From Streptomyces sp. NBC_00483 (GTDB lineage Bacteria > Actinomycetota > Actinomycetes > Streptomycetales > Streptomycetaceae), in contig NZ_CP107880.1 of the NCBI RefSeq assembly GCF_036013745.1, positions 2,232,001-2,296,000 on the forward strand: a stretch of 64,000 nucleotides of DNA, read 5' to 3'. This document shows positions 12,109-21,163 of the stretch, one piece after another. Numbering within the stretch: position 1 is the stretch's first letter; each line of letters starts with the position of its first letter. The translations under genes were made by a program, and so were the position numbers. The notes beneath the pieces are model-generated. The model saw nothing but the letters and a program-made list of their open reading frames with translations, searched no databases and had not been told where the DNA came from.

Positions 12109-13634
12109 CACGCGGCCTCCGTCCGGCCGGCGGCCATCCCGACCGCGTCGAGCAGGGCCATTCCCACGATGAGGTCGGCGCCGCCGAACTCCGGGTCGTC
12201 GAGCTCGGTGCCGTCGTCCACGGCGAACAGCAGCTTCTCCTCGCCCTGGCGGTAGGCCGTGCCGACCGGCGGGCTCGCGGCGTGGACCGCCAACAGGGCC
12301 ACCAAGTACGGCAGTTCGGCATCGCGCTTGCGGGCGTCGGCGAGCAGCCCGGACAGCCGGCGCGGCGCGTCCGACGGCAGGTCGAGCAGCTCCATGGCGC
12401 CCGCGAGCTGCTCCTCGCTGAACCGGCTGTCGTCCGGCGTGGCGATGAGGTCCGGCTCGGGCATCTCCGCGCCGAGGTGCTCACGCTCCATGGGCGGCGT
12501 GAGCAGTATGTCGACCAGGTCGCCGACGCGTACGGACACGGGCGTACGAAGCCCGGTGCCGCGCGCGAAGAACGCGTCGGTGGCCTTCTTCGCGCTCTCC
12601 ACCGGCAGCGGCAGCAGCGGCGCGAGGAGCTGCCCGTACAGATCGAGGCCCACGCGCGCGGAGGGCGCCGTGAAGGCCTGCCGGTCCTGCTCGGCGCGGA
12701 ACAGCGGGCCGGCCTCCAGGAGGCGCGACTGCAGCTGCGTATGACGGCGGATGCAGTCCTTGACGATGTCGACGAGCTCGGCGGCGCGGCGCTTCTGCTC
12801 CGGCTCCTCCGACTCGTCACGGGCCTTGCGGATGTTCGTCAGGATCGCGTTCTCGTGCCGGTAGCGGTCCGCGACGTGGTCGAGCGCCTCGGCGATCATG
12901 TCGGGCACGGCCTGCAGCCAGTCGACGGCGCGCACATTGCGGCGCGTCGCGTCCAGCGCCTTGCGGAGCGTCTCCGAGTACTGCACGGTCCGGTACCTGG
13001 CCTGCTCGGCGGCGAGCTGCGCGTCCGCGAGCCGGCCGCGGCTGATCAGCACCTCCAGCTTGACCTCGGCGGCGATCTGCGCGCTGGTGACGTCCGTGTC
13101 GAGGGCGCCGACCAGGACGTTCACCGCCTCGTCCGTCGTGCGCAGGTAGACGCTGCCCCCGTAGCCGGGGACCTCCTCGATCAGCTTGAAGTCGTAGTCA
13201 CGCCGTACGTAGGAGCCGTCCTGCGCGAACGTGCCGTACACGGCGCGGAAGCCGCGGTCCACGCTGCCGACGTTGATCAGGTTCTCCAGGACCCAGCGGG
13301 CCACCCGCTCGTGCTCGGCGGAAGGCCGCTGCGGGGCCTGTGCCGCGATGCGGGGAACGAGCCTGGCCACTATCTGCTCGTGGTCGGCGCCCGTGTCGAA
13401 GTCCATGTTCAGTGTGACGAGGTCGATGGCGGACAGCGCCACCTCCGCCATCCCGTACGTCGAGTACTCGCCCGCGAGATTGGCCTTGCGCACGTCCAGA
13501 TCGTGCAGCGGCGCGGTGCACGCGAGCGCGCGAAGGCGGCGCGCGAGCCCTTCGTCGGCGGCCGGGCCCGGTGCGGGGCGCGGCCCCGCGCTGAGCTGGG
13601 GCGGAACGGATTCCGTGCTGGCAGGCGAAGTCAC
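12108..13634 (-). CDS. MukF/MksF/JetA-like kleisin subunit (508 aa)
   Basis: Predicted kleisin that closes the SMC-like ring. It is helical throughout, with an N-terminal winged-helix-like part (ALSAIDLVTLNMDF, then ERVARWVLENLINVGSVDRG), a mid helical bundle (RYRTVQYSETLRKALDATRR) and a long charged helix (NAILTNIRKARDESEEPEQK), the layout of MukF/MksF. Size and first position in the operon fit. I chose the GTG at 13634; an in-frame TTG lies 30 bases upstream at 13664, and neither has a strong ribosome site. The 92-bp gap from the GntR gene probably contains the operon promoter. Fold assignment is by pattern and context, not by search. Confidence 0.72.
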   Translation of the reverse strand: MTSPASTESVPPQLSAGPRPAPGPAADEGLARRLRALACTAPLHDLDVRKANLAGEYSTYGMAEVALSAIDLVTLNMDFDTGADHEQIVARLVPRIAAQAPQRPSAEHERVARWVLENLINVGSVDRGFRAVYGTFAQDGSYVRRDYDFKLIEEVPGYGGSVYLRTTDEAVNVLVGALDTDVTSAQIAAEVKLEVLISRGRLADAQLAAEQARYRTVQYSETLRKALDATRRNVRAVDWLQAVPDMIAEALDHVADRYRHENAILTNIRKARDESEEPEQKRRAAELVDIVKDCIRRHTQLQSRLLEAGPLFRAEQDRQAFTAPSARVGLDLYGQLLAPLLPLPVESAKKATDAFFARGTGLRTPVSVRVGDLVDILLTPPMEREHLGAEMPEPDLIATPDDSRFSEEQLAGAMELLDLPSDAPRRLSGLLADARKRDAELPYLVALLAVHAASPPVGTAYRQGEEKLLFAVDDGTELDDPEFGGADLIVGMALLDAVGMAAGRTEAA

Positions 13635-13726
13635 GGAGCACAGGGTATGCGCTGGGTCTGACAACGGTCGAAACGGCGCAGATGCGACGGCTTTCGGGCC
13701 TGCCCGCGACGGGCCGCGAAAGGCGG

Positions 13727-14419
13727 CTAGCCGTCCTTCGGCATCCGCTGCCGGTACGCCTCGACGAGCCCGTCGCGGGAGTCGTCGAGGTACTCGCCGA
13801 GCAGCGTCTCAGCCGTGTCCCTGCGCCCCTCGCGCAGCATCTCGACGAGTTCCAGATTGCGCGCCAGGTACGGCTCGTGGAGGCGCTGCGGGTCGTCCAC
13901 GACGTGGAACGCCAGGCGCAGCTCGGCCAGGACGCTGCGCATCAGTTCGTCGGTGCGCTCGCTGCGTGCCAGGGCGACGAGTTCACGGTGGAAGTGGATG
14001 TTGGCGGTCGAGACGCTCTTCCACTCGCGCCGCTCGGCCGCCCGGTGTCCGTCGGTGACGGCTCCGGCGACCCGGTCGAGTGCGTACGGCGGGTCTCCCA
14101 GGGACCGTACGACGGCGCACTCGACCATGCGCCGGGTCCGGTAGATGTCCTCGACGTCGTCGACGCTCAGGACGCGCACGAAGACCCCGCGGTTCAGCCG
14201 GTGTTCGAGCAGCCGCTCGTGCGTGAGCAGCCGGAACGACTCACGGAGCGTATTGCGCGACACCCCGAGGGCGCCTCCGATGCTGTCCTCCGACAGGCGC
14301 GTGCCGGGCGGGAAGTAGCCTTCCGCGATCCGGTTCCGCAGGATGTCCGCGACGCGCTCCGCGGTGCTGGTGCGTCCCAGCAGCGCGCGGTCGTCCGCGA
14401 GGGCGTTGAGTTCGTCCAT
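13727..14419 (-). CDS. GntR/FadR-family transcriptional regulator (230 aa)
   Basis: DNA-binding regulator with an N-terminal winged helix (residues about 12-80: AERVADILRNRIAEGYFPPG, SIGGALGVSRNTLRESFRLL) and a C-terminal all-helical FCD ligand domain (ANIHFHRELVALARSERTDE). Metal-coordinating His/Asp residues typical of FCD are present around FHRELVAL and FHVVDD. ATG at 14419 is preferred over an upstream TTG. It lies 80 bp downstream of the cysteine-desulfurase-like gene and upstream of the SMC-like operon on the same strand. The effector and targets are unknown; the neighbouring aminotransferase-fold gene is a natural candidate. Confidence 0.88.
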   Translation of the reverse strand: MDELNALADDRALLGRTSTAERVADILRNRIAEGYFPPGTRLSEDSIGGALGVSRNTLRESFRLLTHERLLEHRLNRGVFVRVLSVDDVEDIYRTRRMVECAVVRSLGDPPYALDRVAGAVTDGHRAAERREWKSVSTANIHFHRELVALARSERTDELMRSVLAELRLAFHVVDDPQRLHEPYLARNLELVEMLREGRRDTAETLLGEYLDDSRDGLVEAYRQRMPKDG

Positions 14420-14499
14420 GGCCACGGCCGAATTCAAGCGCAGTTCCCGGAACGAGACAACGTGGTATCGATGGATCGTTCAACGACGCCTCGAACGCC

Positions 14500-15702
14500 T
14501 CAGGACACGACCGCCTTCAGAGCCGTGAGCAGCCGCTCCACGTCCTCCGCGCTGCTGTAGGGGGCGAGGCCCACGCGGACACCGCCCGTGTCGCCGAGGC
14601 CGAGCCGCCGCGAGGCCTCCAGCGCGTAGAAGGAGCCGGCGGGGGCGTCGATGCCGTGATCGGCCAAGTGCCGGGAGATCTCGGCCGGGCTCCGGCCCTC
14701 GACCGTGAACAGGAGGGTCGGGGTGCGCCGCTCCGCACGCGAGTACAGGGTGACGCCGCCGAGGTCCGCGAGTCCTCGCTCCATGCGCTGCCGCAGCACC
14801 TCCTCGTGTTCCTCCAGAGCTGCGAAGGAGGCGACGAGGCGCTCCCTGCGGCTGCCGCGCGCGCCCACGTCCAGGTCCGCGAGGAAGTCCACGGCGGCGC
14901 TCGCACCCGCCAGCAACTCGTAAGGAAGCGTGCCGAGTTCGAAGCGCTCCGGTACGGCGTCGCTGGACGGCAGCAGCTTGTCGGGACGCAGCGACTCCAG
15001 CAGTTCGGCGCGGCCGGTGAGCACGCCCAGATGCGGGCCGAGGAACTTGTAGGGCGAGCAGACCAGCGTGTCCGCGCCGAGCGCCACCAGGTCGACCACG
15101 GCATGCGAGGCGTAGTGCACTGCATCCACGTGGAACAGCCCGCCCACTTCGTGGGTGAGGGCGGCCAGGGCCGACAGGTCGGGACGCGTGCCTATCAGGT
15201 TGGACGCGGCGGTCACGGCCACCAGGCGGGTACGTTCCGAAAGCACCGCCTTGAGGTGCTCGGGCCGCAGCTCCCCCGACTCCGGGTCGAAGTCGGCCCA
15301 CCGTACGGTGGCGCCCGCCGCCTCGGCCGCCTGGATCCACGGGCGGATGTTGGAATCGTGGTCGAGCCGGGTGACGACCACCTCGTCACCCGGCCCCCAG
15401 GTCTTGGCGAGCGTCCGGGACAGGTCGTAGACGAGCTGTGTGGCGCTGCGCCCGAACACGACGGTCCCGGGGGTGGTGCCGAGCAGATCGGCCAGCGCCG
15501 CGCGGGCCTCGACGACGATCCCGTCGGCACGGCGCTCGCCCTCCGTAGTCTGCCCCCGGTTCGCCAGCGGGCCGGTCAGCGCGGCGGTGACGGCGTCGAT
15601 GACCGGCGCGGGCATCTGGGTGCCGCCCGGCGCGTCGAAGCGGGCCGTGCCGGACTTCAGGGCGGGGATCTGTGCGCGGACGGCGGCGATGTCGAGGGCC
15701 AT
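14500..15702 (-). CDS. Cysteine desulfurase-like PLP enzyme, class V aminotransferase (400 aa)
   Basis: Class V aminotransferase fold, cysteine-desulfurase-like subgroup. Seen: an N-terminal FDAPGGTQMP, FGRSATQLVYDLSRTLAKTW (cofactor phosphate region), THEVGGLFHVDAVHYASH with D193 that pairs with the PLP nitrogen, and CSPYKFLGPHLG with the PLP-binding lysine K219. Length (400) is normal. Many members of this subgroup act on small amines rather than cysteine, so the substrate is not assigned. No iron-sulfur assembly genes are nearby, which argues against a housekeeping Suf/Isc role. It is downstream of the glycosyltransferase pair. Confidence 0.88.
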   Translation of the reverse strand: MALDIAAVRAQIPALKSGTARFDAPGGTQMPAPVIDAVTAALTGPLANRGQTTEGERRADGIVVEARAALADLLGTTPGTVVFGRSATQLVYDLSRTLAKTWGPGDEVVVTRLDHDSNIRPWIQAAEAAGATVRWADFDPESGELRPEHLKAVLSERTRLVAVTAASNLIGTRPDLSALAALTHEVGGLFHVDAVHYASHAVVDLVALGADTLVCSPYKFLGPHLGVLTGRAELLESLRPDKLLPSSDAVPERFELGTLPYELLAGASAAVDFLADLDVGARGSRRERLVASFAALEEHEEVLRQRMERGLADLGGVTLYSRAERRTPTLLFTVEGRSPAEISRHLADHGIDAPAGSFYALEASRRLGLGDTGGVRVGLAPYSSAEDVERLLTALKAVVS

Positions 15703-15747
15703 GGCTCAACTCCTATGGTGCGTAGGCGATACGGGGCCCGCTCCCGG

Positions 15748-16132
15748 TCAGGGGCAGACCTCGCACGGCTGGCTCGTACCCGGAGCCGCTCCCGCGACTC
15801 CCGTCACATGATCGCAAGCCCGAAGCGACACCTCCAGACCCGAGCCCATTGGCACCTCCAGACCCGACATCGAGGCGAGCGCCGCCGCAACTCCCGCGGA
15901 GGCCCGCAGGTCGAGACGGGCGCCGGTGCCGCGCATATCGTGCCGCACCTCGTCCGCGGCGAGCGCCAGGAGCCCGGGCAGCAGGTCGGCGCAGCGCCGC
16001 GCGACCCAGCCGGTGCCCGCCGTGGCGAGCCTGGGGGGAGGCGCTCGGCCCGGCGCCCGACGTCGAGCCGGAACGGCCCGCGCCGACCCGCGCCGCCGGC
16101 CTGTGGTGCGCGGCGACCCTGAGCGCCTTCAT
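15748..16132 (-). pseudogene. Doubly frameshifted small gene after the glycosyltransferases
   Basis: An ATG at 16132 overlaps the upstream glycosyltransferase stop (ATGA), as in a coupled gene, and encodes MKALRVAAHHRPAARVGA. Good coding bias then jumps to a second frame (GPFRLDVGRRAERLPP) and, at a run of C residues near 16031-16038, to a third (LATAGTGWVARRCADLLPG, then DEVRHDMRGTGARLDLRA), which ends at 15748. No single frame is open with normal codon use. This is either a real pseudogene or one to two sequencing or assembly indels in a gene of about 125 codons. Function unrecognised. Confidence 0.5.
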
Positions 16133-17280
16133 GCCGCGCCCCCAGCCGGAACCTGAACGGGTGCGTCGTGCGCCGCCAGGAAGGCGTCCACGGCGACGTC
16201 CCACCCGAAACACTCGGCACGCGCGCGTGCCCTTTCCCTACGTTGTCCCGTGGGCCGCCCGAGCACGTCCCGGACGGCTGCCGCGAACGCCGCACCGTTG
16301 TCCTCGGCCACGGCCCCTGCCCCGCCGATCGCCTCCGGCAGCGCCGAGGACGCGCTGACGACGACGGGTGTCCCGCAGGCCAGCGCCTCCAGGGCGGCGA
16401 GCCCGAACGTCTCTGCGGGCCCCGGGGCCAGGCACACATCGGCCGTGGCCTGCAGGGCCGCCAGCGCGACCGGGTCGGCGACGTGCCCGAGGAAGTCGAC
16501 CGGCAACCGCCGGGCCCGCGCGCGTTGTTCGAGCCGCGACCGCCGGGGCCCGTCGCCCGCCACGAGGAGCCGGGCGGGCACACCGGAGCGGCGCAAGCGC
16601 GCCACGGTGTCGAGGCCGATGCCCGGCCGCTTCTCCACGGAGAGCCGTGTGCACATGAAGAGCAGCACCTCGTCCACGCGCGCGTACCGCGCACGCACCT
16701 CCGCGCTCCGCTCCCCCGGCCGGCACCGCACGAGATCGACGCCGAGCGGCGCCCGGACCACGTTGCGCGCCCCGATCCGCACGAACTCGCGCTCGGCCCA
16801 CTCCGTGGTGCACACGACGCGCGTGTAGGCGTGCGCCGTACGGACGTTGAGCACGTCGGCGGCCCGCCGCGCGGCGCGCTCGGGCATGCCCCACGTGCGC
16901 AGCACTCCCTGGGCGGTCTCGTGGGAGACCATCACGGCCGGCACCCGCGCGCGGCGTGCCCACTCACCGGTCCAGCGCAGCGTCGTCCGGTCCGACACCT
17001 CCAGCCGGTCCGGGCGCAACCGCTCCAACAGCCGTGCCACGCACTGCCGGTCGGTCAGGACGCGGTAGCCGCCGGTCGCGGGGAGCGGCGCCCCCGGCAA
17101 CGTAATGACGCGGCCTTGAGGCGTCTCCGTGTCCGAGAGCCGCTCCCCCGGCACGATCAGCACCGGCTCGTGCCCGGCCGCCAGGTACCCCACGCCCAGC
17201 TCTCGTAGCGCGGTCCGCAGCCCGCCGGACGCGGGGGCGACGAAGTTCGCGAGCCGTACGATCCGCAGGCGCCCGCTCAT
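16129..17280 (-). CDS. GT4-family glycosyltransferase (383 aa)
   Basis: Retaining GT-B glycosyltransferase. The N-terminal half binds acceptor (NFVAPASGGLRTALRELG, with the glycine-rich acceptor loop); the C-terminal half has VLLFMCTRLSVEKRPGIGLD, VAGDGPRRSRLEQRA and the nucleotide-sugar binding signature ETFGLAALEALACGTPVVVS. The ATG overlaps the preceding glycosyltransferase stop by four bases (17277-17280), and its own stop overlaps the next (frameshifted) ORF in the same way, so this is a tightly coupled operon. The actinobacterial context suggests mannosylation of a phospholipid or glycan; the donor and acceptor are not determined. Confidence 0.88.
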   Translation of the reverse strand: MSGRLRIVRLANFVAPASGGLRTALRELGVGYLAAGHEPVLIVPGERLSDTETPQGRVITLPGAPLPATGGYRVLTDRQCVARLLERLRPDRLEVSDRTTLRWTGEWARRARVPAVMVSHETAQGVLRTWGMPERAARRAADVLNVRTAHAYTRVVCTTEWAEREFVRIGARNVVRAPLGVDLVRCRPGERSAEVRARYARVDEVLLFMCTRLSVEKRPGIGLDTVARLRRSGVPARLLVAGDGPRRSRLEQRARARRLPVDFLGHVADPVALAALQATADVCLAPGPAETFGLAALEALACGTPVVVSASSALPEAIGGAGAVAEDNGAAFAAAVRDVLGRPTGQRRERARARAECFGWDVAVDAFLAAHDAPVQVPAGGAA

Positions 17281-18413
17281 GCCGCCACCGCCCCGGTCCC
17301 GGCCTGCCCCGCATGCAGCACTTCTACGTAGTGCTCGACCAGGAGGTCGCCCACGGCCTCCCAACTGCGCCCGGACACAGCGGCCCGCCCGGCGCTTCCG
17401 TATGTGGCGCGCAGCCCGGGGCCCCCGGAGAGCGCCCACACGGCGTCACGCAACGCCTCCGGGTCGCCAGGAGGTACGAGCATCCCGGTCCTGCCGTGCG
17501 CGACGAGGTCGAGGGGCCCGCCGGCCGCCGGGGCGATCACCGGCACCCCGCTCGCCATGGCCTCCTGCACCGTCTGGCAGAACGTTTCGTAGGGCCCTGT
17601 GTGCACGAACACGTCCAACGCGGCGAAGATCCGGGCGAGTTCGTCCCCGGTGCGCCGCCCCAGGAAGAGCGCGCCGGGCAACGCGCCGCGCAGGGACGCC
17701 TCGCTCGGCCCGTCGCCCACCACGACGACGCGCACACCGTCGAGGCCGCAGACCCGCGCCAGGAGCTCCACGTGCTTCTCCGGCGCGAGCCGCCCCACGT
17801 ACCCGACGAGCAGCTCCCCACGCGGCGCCAGCTCGGCACGGAGGAGCTCGCAGCGCCTCGCGGGCCGGAACCGTACGGCGTCGACCCCACGCGGCCACAG
17901 CCGCACCCGTGGCACCCCGTGCGCCTCCAGGTCGCGCTGCGCGGTGGTGGAAGGCGCGAGGGTGCGGTCCGCGGCGGCGTGCACGGTGCGGATCCGCCGC
18001 CAGGCCGCACTCTCACCCACCCCCACGTACGTACGCGCATAGCCCGCCAGGTCGGTCTGGTAGACGGCCACGGCGGGCACGCGCAGCCGGGTCGCGGCCG
18101 CCATGCCGCGCATACCGAGCACGAACGGGCTTGCCAGATGGACGAGTTCGGCCCGGTGCGCGGCCACGGTCTGCACGAGGCGGCGCCCCGGCAGTGCGAC
18201 ACGGACCTGCGGATAGCCGGGCAGCGGCAGGGACGGCACCCGGACGACAGGGCAGGGCGCCGCCGCGTCCGCGTCCGGCCCGGCGGGGGTGGCGGGGGCG
18301 ACGACGAGGGGGTCGTGGCCGCGGGCGGCCAGATGACGCGCGGTCTGCAGGGCGCAGTGCGCCACACCGTTGATGTCGGGCGGGAAGGACTCGGTCACGA
18401 TGACGACACGCAT
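17277..18413 (-). CDS. GT4-family glycosyltransferase, MgtA-like (378 aa)
   Basis: GT-B glycosyltransferase resembling GDP-mannose-dependent mannosyltransferases of actinobacterial glycolipid synthesis. Seen: TESFPPDINGVAHCALQTAR (acceptor loop), HLASPFVLGMRGMAAATRL, AVYQTDLAGYARTY, the donor half with GYVGRLAPEKHVELLARV, VVVGDGPSEASLRGAL, and the signature YETFCQTVQEAMASGVPVIA with the EX7E pattern. First gene of a two- or three-gene coupled operon. The specific product is inferred only from similarity. Confidence 0.87.
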   Translation of the reverse strand: MRVVIVTESFPPDINGVAHCALQTARHLAARGHDPLVVAPATPAGPDADAAAPCPVVRVPSLPLPGYPQVRVALPGRRLVQTVAAHRAELVHLASPFVLGMRGMAAATRLRVPAVAVYQTDLAGYARTYVGVGESAAWRRIRTVHAAADRTLAPSTTAQRDLEAHGVPRVRLWPRGVDAVRFRPARRCELLRAELAPRGELLVGYVGRLAPEKHVELLARVCGLDGVRVVVVGDGPSEASLRGALPGALFLGRRTGDELARIFAALDVFVHTGPYETFCQTVQEAMASGVPVIAPAAGGPLDLVAHGRTGMLVPPGDPEALRDAVWALSGGPGLRATYGSAGRAAVSGRSWEAVGDLLVEHYVEVLHAGQAGTGAVAA

Positions 18414-18565
18414 ACGGGGTTTGTCGCCCCGCCGGACGTGCTCACGTCAAAGTGGATCTTTCCTGGCGAGGAACGGTCCGTGAGCGTTGGCCGCCGGTGA
18501 AAACCGCAGGTGAACGAGCAGAAGGTGACCCCTCACCGAAGGGCCACCTCCCGGAAATCAGCGCG

Positions 18566-19978
18566 TCACAACGCCGGGGCGTCGGGACCGATTCTGCTGC
18601 GGACCGCGGTCTGTACCTCGTCCTCCTCGGCCGGATCGGCGGCGAGGCGGCGCAGTTGATCGACGACGCGGGCGTCGCCCGTCTCGGCGTGCCGCGCGGC
18701 GACCTCGCGGGTGCTCTCCTCGCAGTCCCACAGGCACTCGACGGCGAACCCGGCGGGGAAGGAGGGATCGGTGGCGGCGAGCGCGCAGGCGGCGCGCCCG
18801 CGCAGATGCGAGGACGCCGTCTCGCGGTAGATGTGCCGCAGCACGGGGGTGGCGCAGACGATGCCGAGCCGTCCCGCCCCGTCGACGAGCGGCCAGAGGG
18901 TGGGGGCGTCGGGGCCGTCGCCGCGTACTGCCTCCCGTAGGGAGGCGAGGACGAGCTCGCCGTCCTGGGCACCGCCCCTACAGGCGAGCATGCGGCCCGC
19001 GGCGGCGCCGAGCGCGTCCGGCCGGGGGGCCCACTGCCGGGCCCGCTGCACGGCGGCGACGCTGCGCATCCGCTCGAAGGCGTCAAGCGCGGCGTCCACG
19101 ACCACGCGGGACGGCGCCTCCACGGCAGCCTTGATGAGATCGAGTACGCCCGGATCGTGCATGTCGGCGAGGTAGCGAAGGGCCGTGCAGCGCGCCCCGT
19201 CGGTCCCGTCCTGCGCGGCCCGCACGATCTCGGCGTGGTCCTCGGGACCCGCCACGGCGGTCAGGCAGCGAGCGGCGGGCACGTACAGGACGGCGCCCCG
19301 CTCGAAGCCCTCCTGGGCCCAGTCGAAGACGGCCTGCACGCTCCACTCGGGGCGCGGCCCCGCAGGACGCATCTGCCGCTGCCAGCGGTCGAAGGAGCCG
19401 GTTTCCTGCGCGGCACGCACGCGTGCCCCCACATGCGGCCGCGGATCCTCGGCCCACAGACGCCAGGGTCGCGGCTCGAAGGCGTCGCGCACGACGACGG
19501 CGAGCTCGGCCTCGGCGTCGGCCGGGAAGCGGGCGAGGACCGGCTCGGCGAGCGCACGCAGGCCCGCGTCGTCGTCGCGCAGAGCCAGCTCGTCGAGCGC
19601 CCAGGCCCAGTTGCCGCCCACGGCGGCGTACCTGCGCAGCAGCTCCAGGGCGTCCCGCCTTCTGTAGGAGGCGAGGTGGCCGAGGACCGCGAGCGCCAGG
19701 CCCGTACGTGACTCCTCGGTGTCGAGGAGGTCCTCGGGGTCGAAGAGGTGCCGCTCGATCTCGTCGAGCTCGCCATGGAGATCGACGTAGAGCCGGGCGT
19801 AGTACAGCGAGCGGTTCTCCACCTGCCAGTCGTGGCGGGGGTCGCTCAGCACACAGTGATTGAGAGCCGCGAGCGCCTCGGCACGCGGCGCCGTCAGCGC
19901 GTGCAGCGTGCCGTCGCCGCGGCCCCGCTGCAGCAGGCCGAGCAGCGTACCGCTGGGCGCTATGACCGGTTCGAACAT
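18566..19978 (-). CDS. HEAT-repeat-like protein (470 aa)
   Basis: Predicted all-alpha solenoid of PBS-lyase/HEAT type, probably a protein-interaction scaffold. Repeating helix pairs are visible: LALAVLGHLASYRRRDALEL, ARCTALRYLADMHDPGVLDL, VVDAALDAFERMRSVAAVQR and REVAARHAETGDARVVDQLR. No signal peptide, membrane segment or catalytic motif. The ATG at 19978 (MFEPVIAPSG) is chosen with an upstream GAGG; an in-frame start at 20023 would add 15 residues. It is monocistronic, and its 3' end converges with nothing. Function unknown. The 279 bases between this start and the ankyrin gene hold no gene I can support. Confidence 0.75.
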   Translation of the reverse strand: MFEPVIAPSGTLLGLLQRGRGDGTLHALTAPRAEALAALNHCVLSDPRHDWQVENRSLYYARLYVDLHGELDEIERHLFDPEDLLDTEESRTGLALAVLGHLASYRRRDALELLRRYAAVGGNWAWALDELALRDDDAGLRALAEPVLARFPADAEAELAVVVRDAFEPRPWRLWAEDPRPHVGARVRAAQETGSFDRWQRQMRPAGPRPEWSVQAVFDWAQEGFERGAVLYVPAARCLTAVAGPEDHAEIVRAAQDGTDGARCTALRYLADMHDPGVLDLIKAAVEAPSRVVVDAALDAFERMRSVAAVQRARQWAPRPDALGAAAGRMLACRGGAQDGELVLASLREAVRGDGPDAPTLWPLVDGAGRLGIVCATPVLRHIYRETASSHLRGRAACALAATDPSFPAGFAVECLWDCEESTREVAARHAETGDARVVDQLRRLAADPAEEDEVQTAVRSRIGPDAPAL

Positions 19979-20257
19979 GGGAAACAGCCTCAAATCAAGC
20001 GTCGACGCAACCGGGATGCTCACCTACCTGGCCACGCGACAACACGTCGGAGCGCCCGCCGTCTCTTGCTTGCTGCTACCCATTTCTCTGCCTCTCGTCC
20101 AAGGCCCGGAACCGGGCCGTTCACGGCCCGCTCTGCACGTGGGCACCACCTGCCCCGGCCTCGCGTCCGTAAATCACGCCGTCATCATGACCCAGCGACT
20201 CAAGCCACCGCGACCACATTTCCCGCACCCCCGTTTTGCCTGGTCAGAGCCGGTGTG

Positions 20258-20650
20258 TCAGGAGGTGCCGAAGAGGTCGACGAGCTCCGTCTTGCCGAAC
20301 ATCCGGGCCGTGTCGACCGCCGAAGGGGTCCCCGCGGCCGGATCGGCGCCCCCGTCGAGCAGCGCCCTGATCACGTCGTCGGCGCCCTTGAAGACGGCGC
20401 CCGCGAGCGGGGTCTGGCCCTTGTCGTTGGCGCGGTTGGCCTCGGCGCCGCGCTCCAGGAGGGCACGCACCGCCTCGGCGTGCCCGTGGTAGGCGGCGAG
20501 CATGACGAGCGTGTCACCCCGGTCGTTCGTGAGGTTCGCCGGCACCCCGGCGTCCACGTAGCCCACGAGAGCCTCCGTCTCGCCGCGTCGCGCGAGGTCG
20601 AAGATCTTGGTGGCCAGCTCCACGACCTCCGGGTCGGGGGCTTCGCTCAT
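20258..20650 (-). CDS. Ankyrin-repeat protein (130 aa)
   Basis: Small cytosolic ankyrin-repeat protein. Three to four repeats are visible: NDRGDTLVMLAAYHGHAEAV, ANDKGQTPLAGAVFKGADDV, and AAGTPSAVDTARMFGKTELV. The ATG at 20650 (MSEAPDPEVVEL) has GAAAGG upstream; an in-frame ATG at 20671 has no ribosome site. Bacterial proteins of this kind mediate protein contacts, sometimes with catalases or antitoxin-like partners; nothing nearby identifies the partner. Confidence 0.88.
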   Translation of the reverse strand: MSEAPDPEVVELATKIFDLARRGETEALVGYVDAGVPANLTNDRGDTLVMLAAYHGHAEAVRALLERGAEANRANDKGQTPLAGAVFKGADDVIRALLDGGADPAAGTPSAVDTARMFGKTELVDLFGTS

Positions 20651-20931
20651 CGGGCGGACCGCCTTTCTCATACGTGCCGGTACGGCTGTGCAGCCGTACG
20701 AGTGAATCGACAGGGTACTGCCCGGTCGGGCACATGACCCGACCCCACCGAGGCAAAGATCACGAAGAGTGCGGACGGACGTCCGGCAGCACGCTCGGGC
20801 GGCTCAACAGCGGCCGGTCAATTGGGTGAAAGCTACGAATTTCCACCCATTTGCACCTTTTGTCGTATAGATACATGCTGTGAGCCTGGAAGAACTCATG
20901 GTGACTGTCCCCATCAACCAGGAGAACCCTC

Positions 20932-21126
20932 ATGATCCTGTCCATCTCGGGCGTCGTGCTGCTCGGCATCATCGTCTTCTTGTTCTTCCGCAAGGACGGC
21001 CTGAAGGCCTCGCACGCACTGGTCTGCGCCCTCTTCGGCTTCTACTTGGCGGGCACTGCCATCGCCCCGAGCATCAAGGCGGGCGGCCAGAGCCTCGCCA
21101 GCCTGCTCGGCGGGATCAAGTTCTGA
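20932..21126 (+). CDS. Small hydrophobic membrane protein (64 aa)
   Basis: Begins with a transmembrane segment (ILSISGVVLLGIIVFLFF), then a basic turn (RKDG), then a second hydrophobic stretch (ALVCALFGFYLAGTAIAP). GGAG lies seven bases before the ATG. It sits 37 bp upstream of an FtsK/TraB-like ATPase on the same strand and is probably its operon partner; small hydrophobic Spd/Tra-like proteins accompany such ATPases on actinomycete plasmids, but homology here is not established. The AT-richer stretch 20820-20880, containing TATAGAT-like sequence, is a plausible promoter. Confidence 0.75.
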   Translation: MILSISGVVLLGIIVFLFFRKDGLKASHALVCALFGFYLAGTAIAPSIKAGGQSLASLLGGIKF

Positions 21127-21163
21127 CGGACCCCTCACCCGCACACACCTTCAGGAGAACGAC

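Noticed and set aside
11114..12820. Extending the KITE gene upstream to base 12820
   Set aside because: The extension overlaps the kleisin gene in another frame and is Arg/Ser/Thr-rich without conservation; AAGGAG points to the GTG at 12007.
6440..13634. Calling the operon a complete Wadjet defence system
   Set aside because: No JetD-like nuclease gene is adjacent, and the kleisin and KITE proteins do not visibly match the DUF2397/DUF2398 or DUF3375/DUF4194 proteins I know from Wadjet types.
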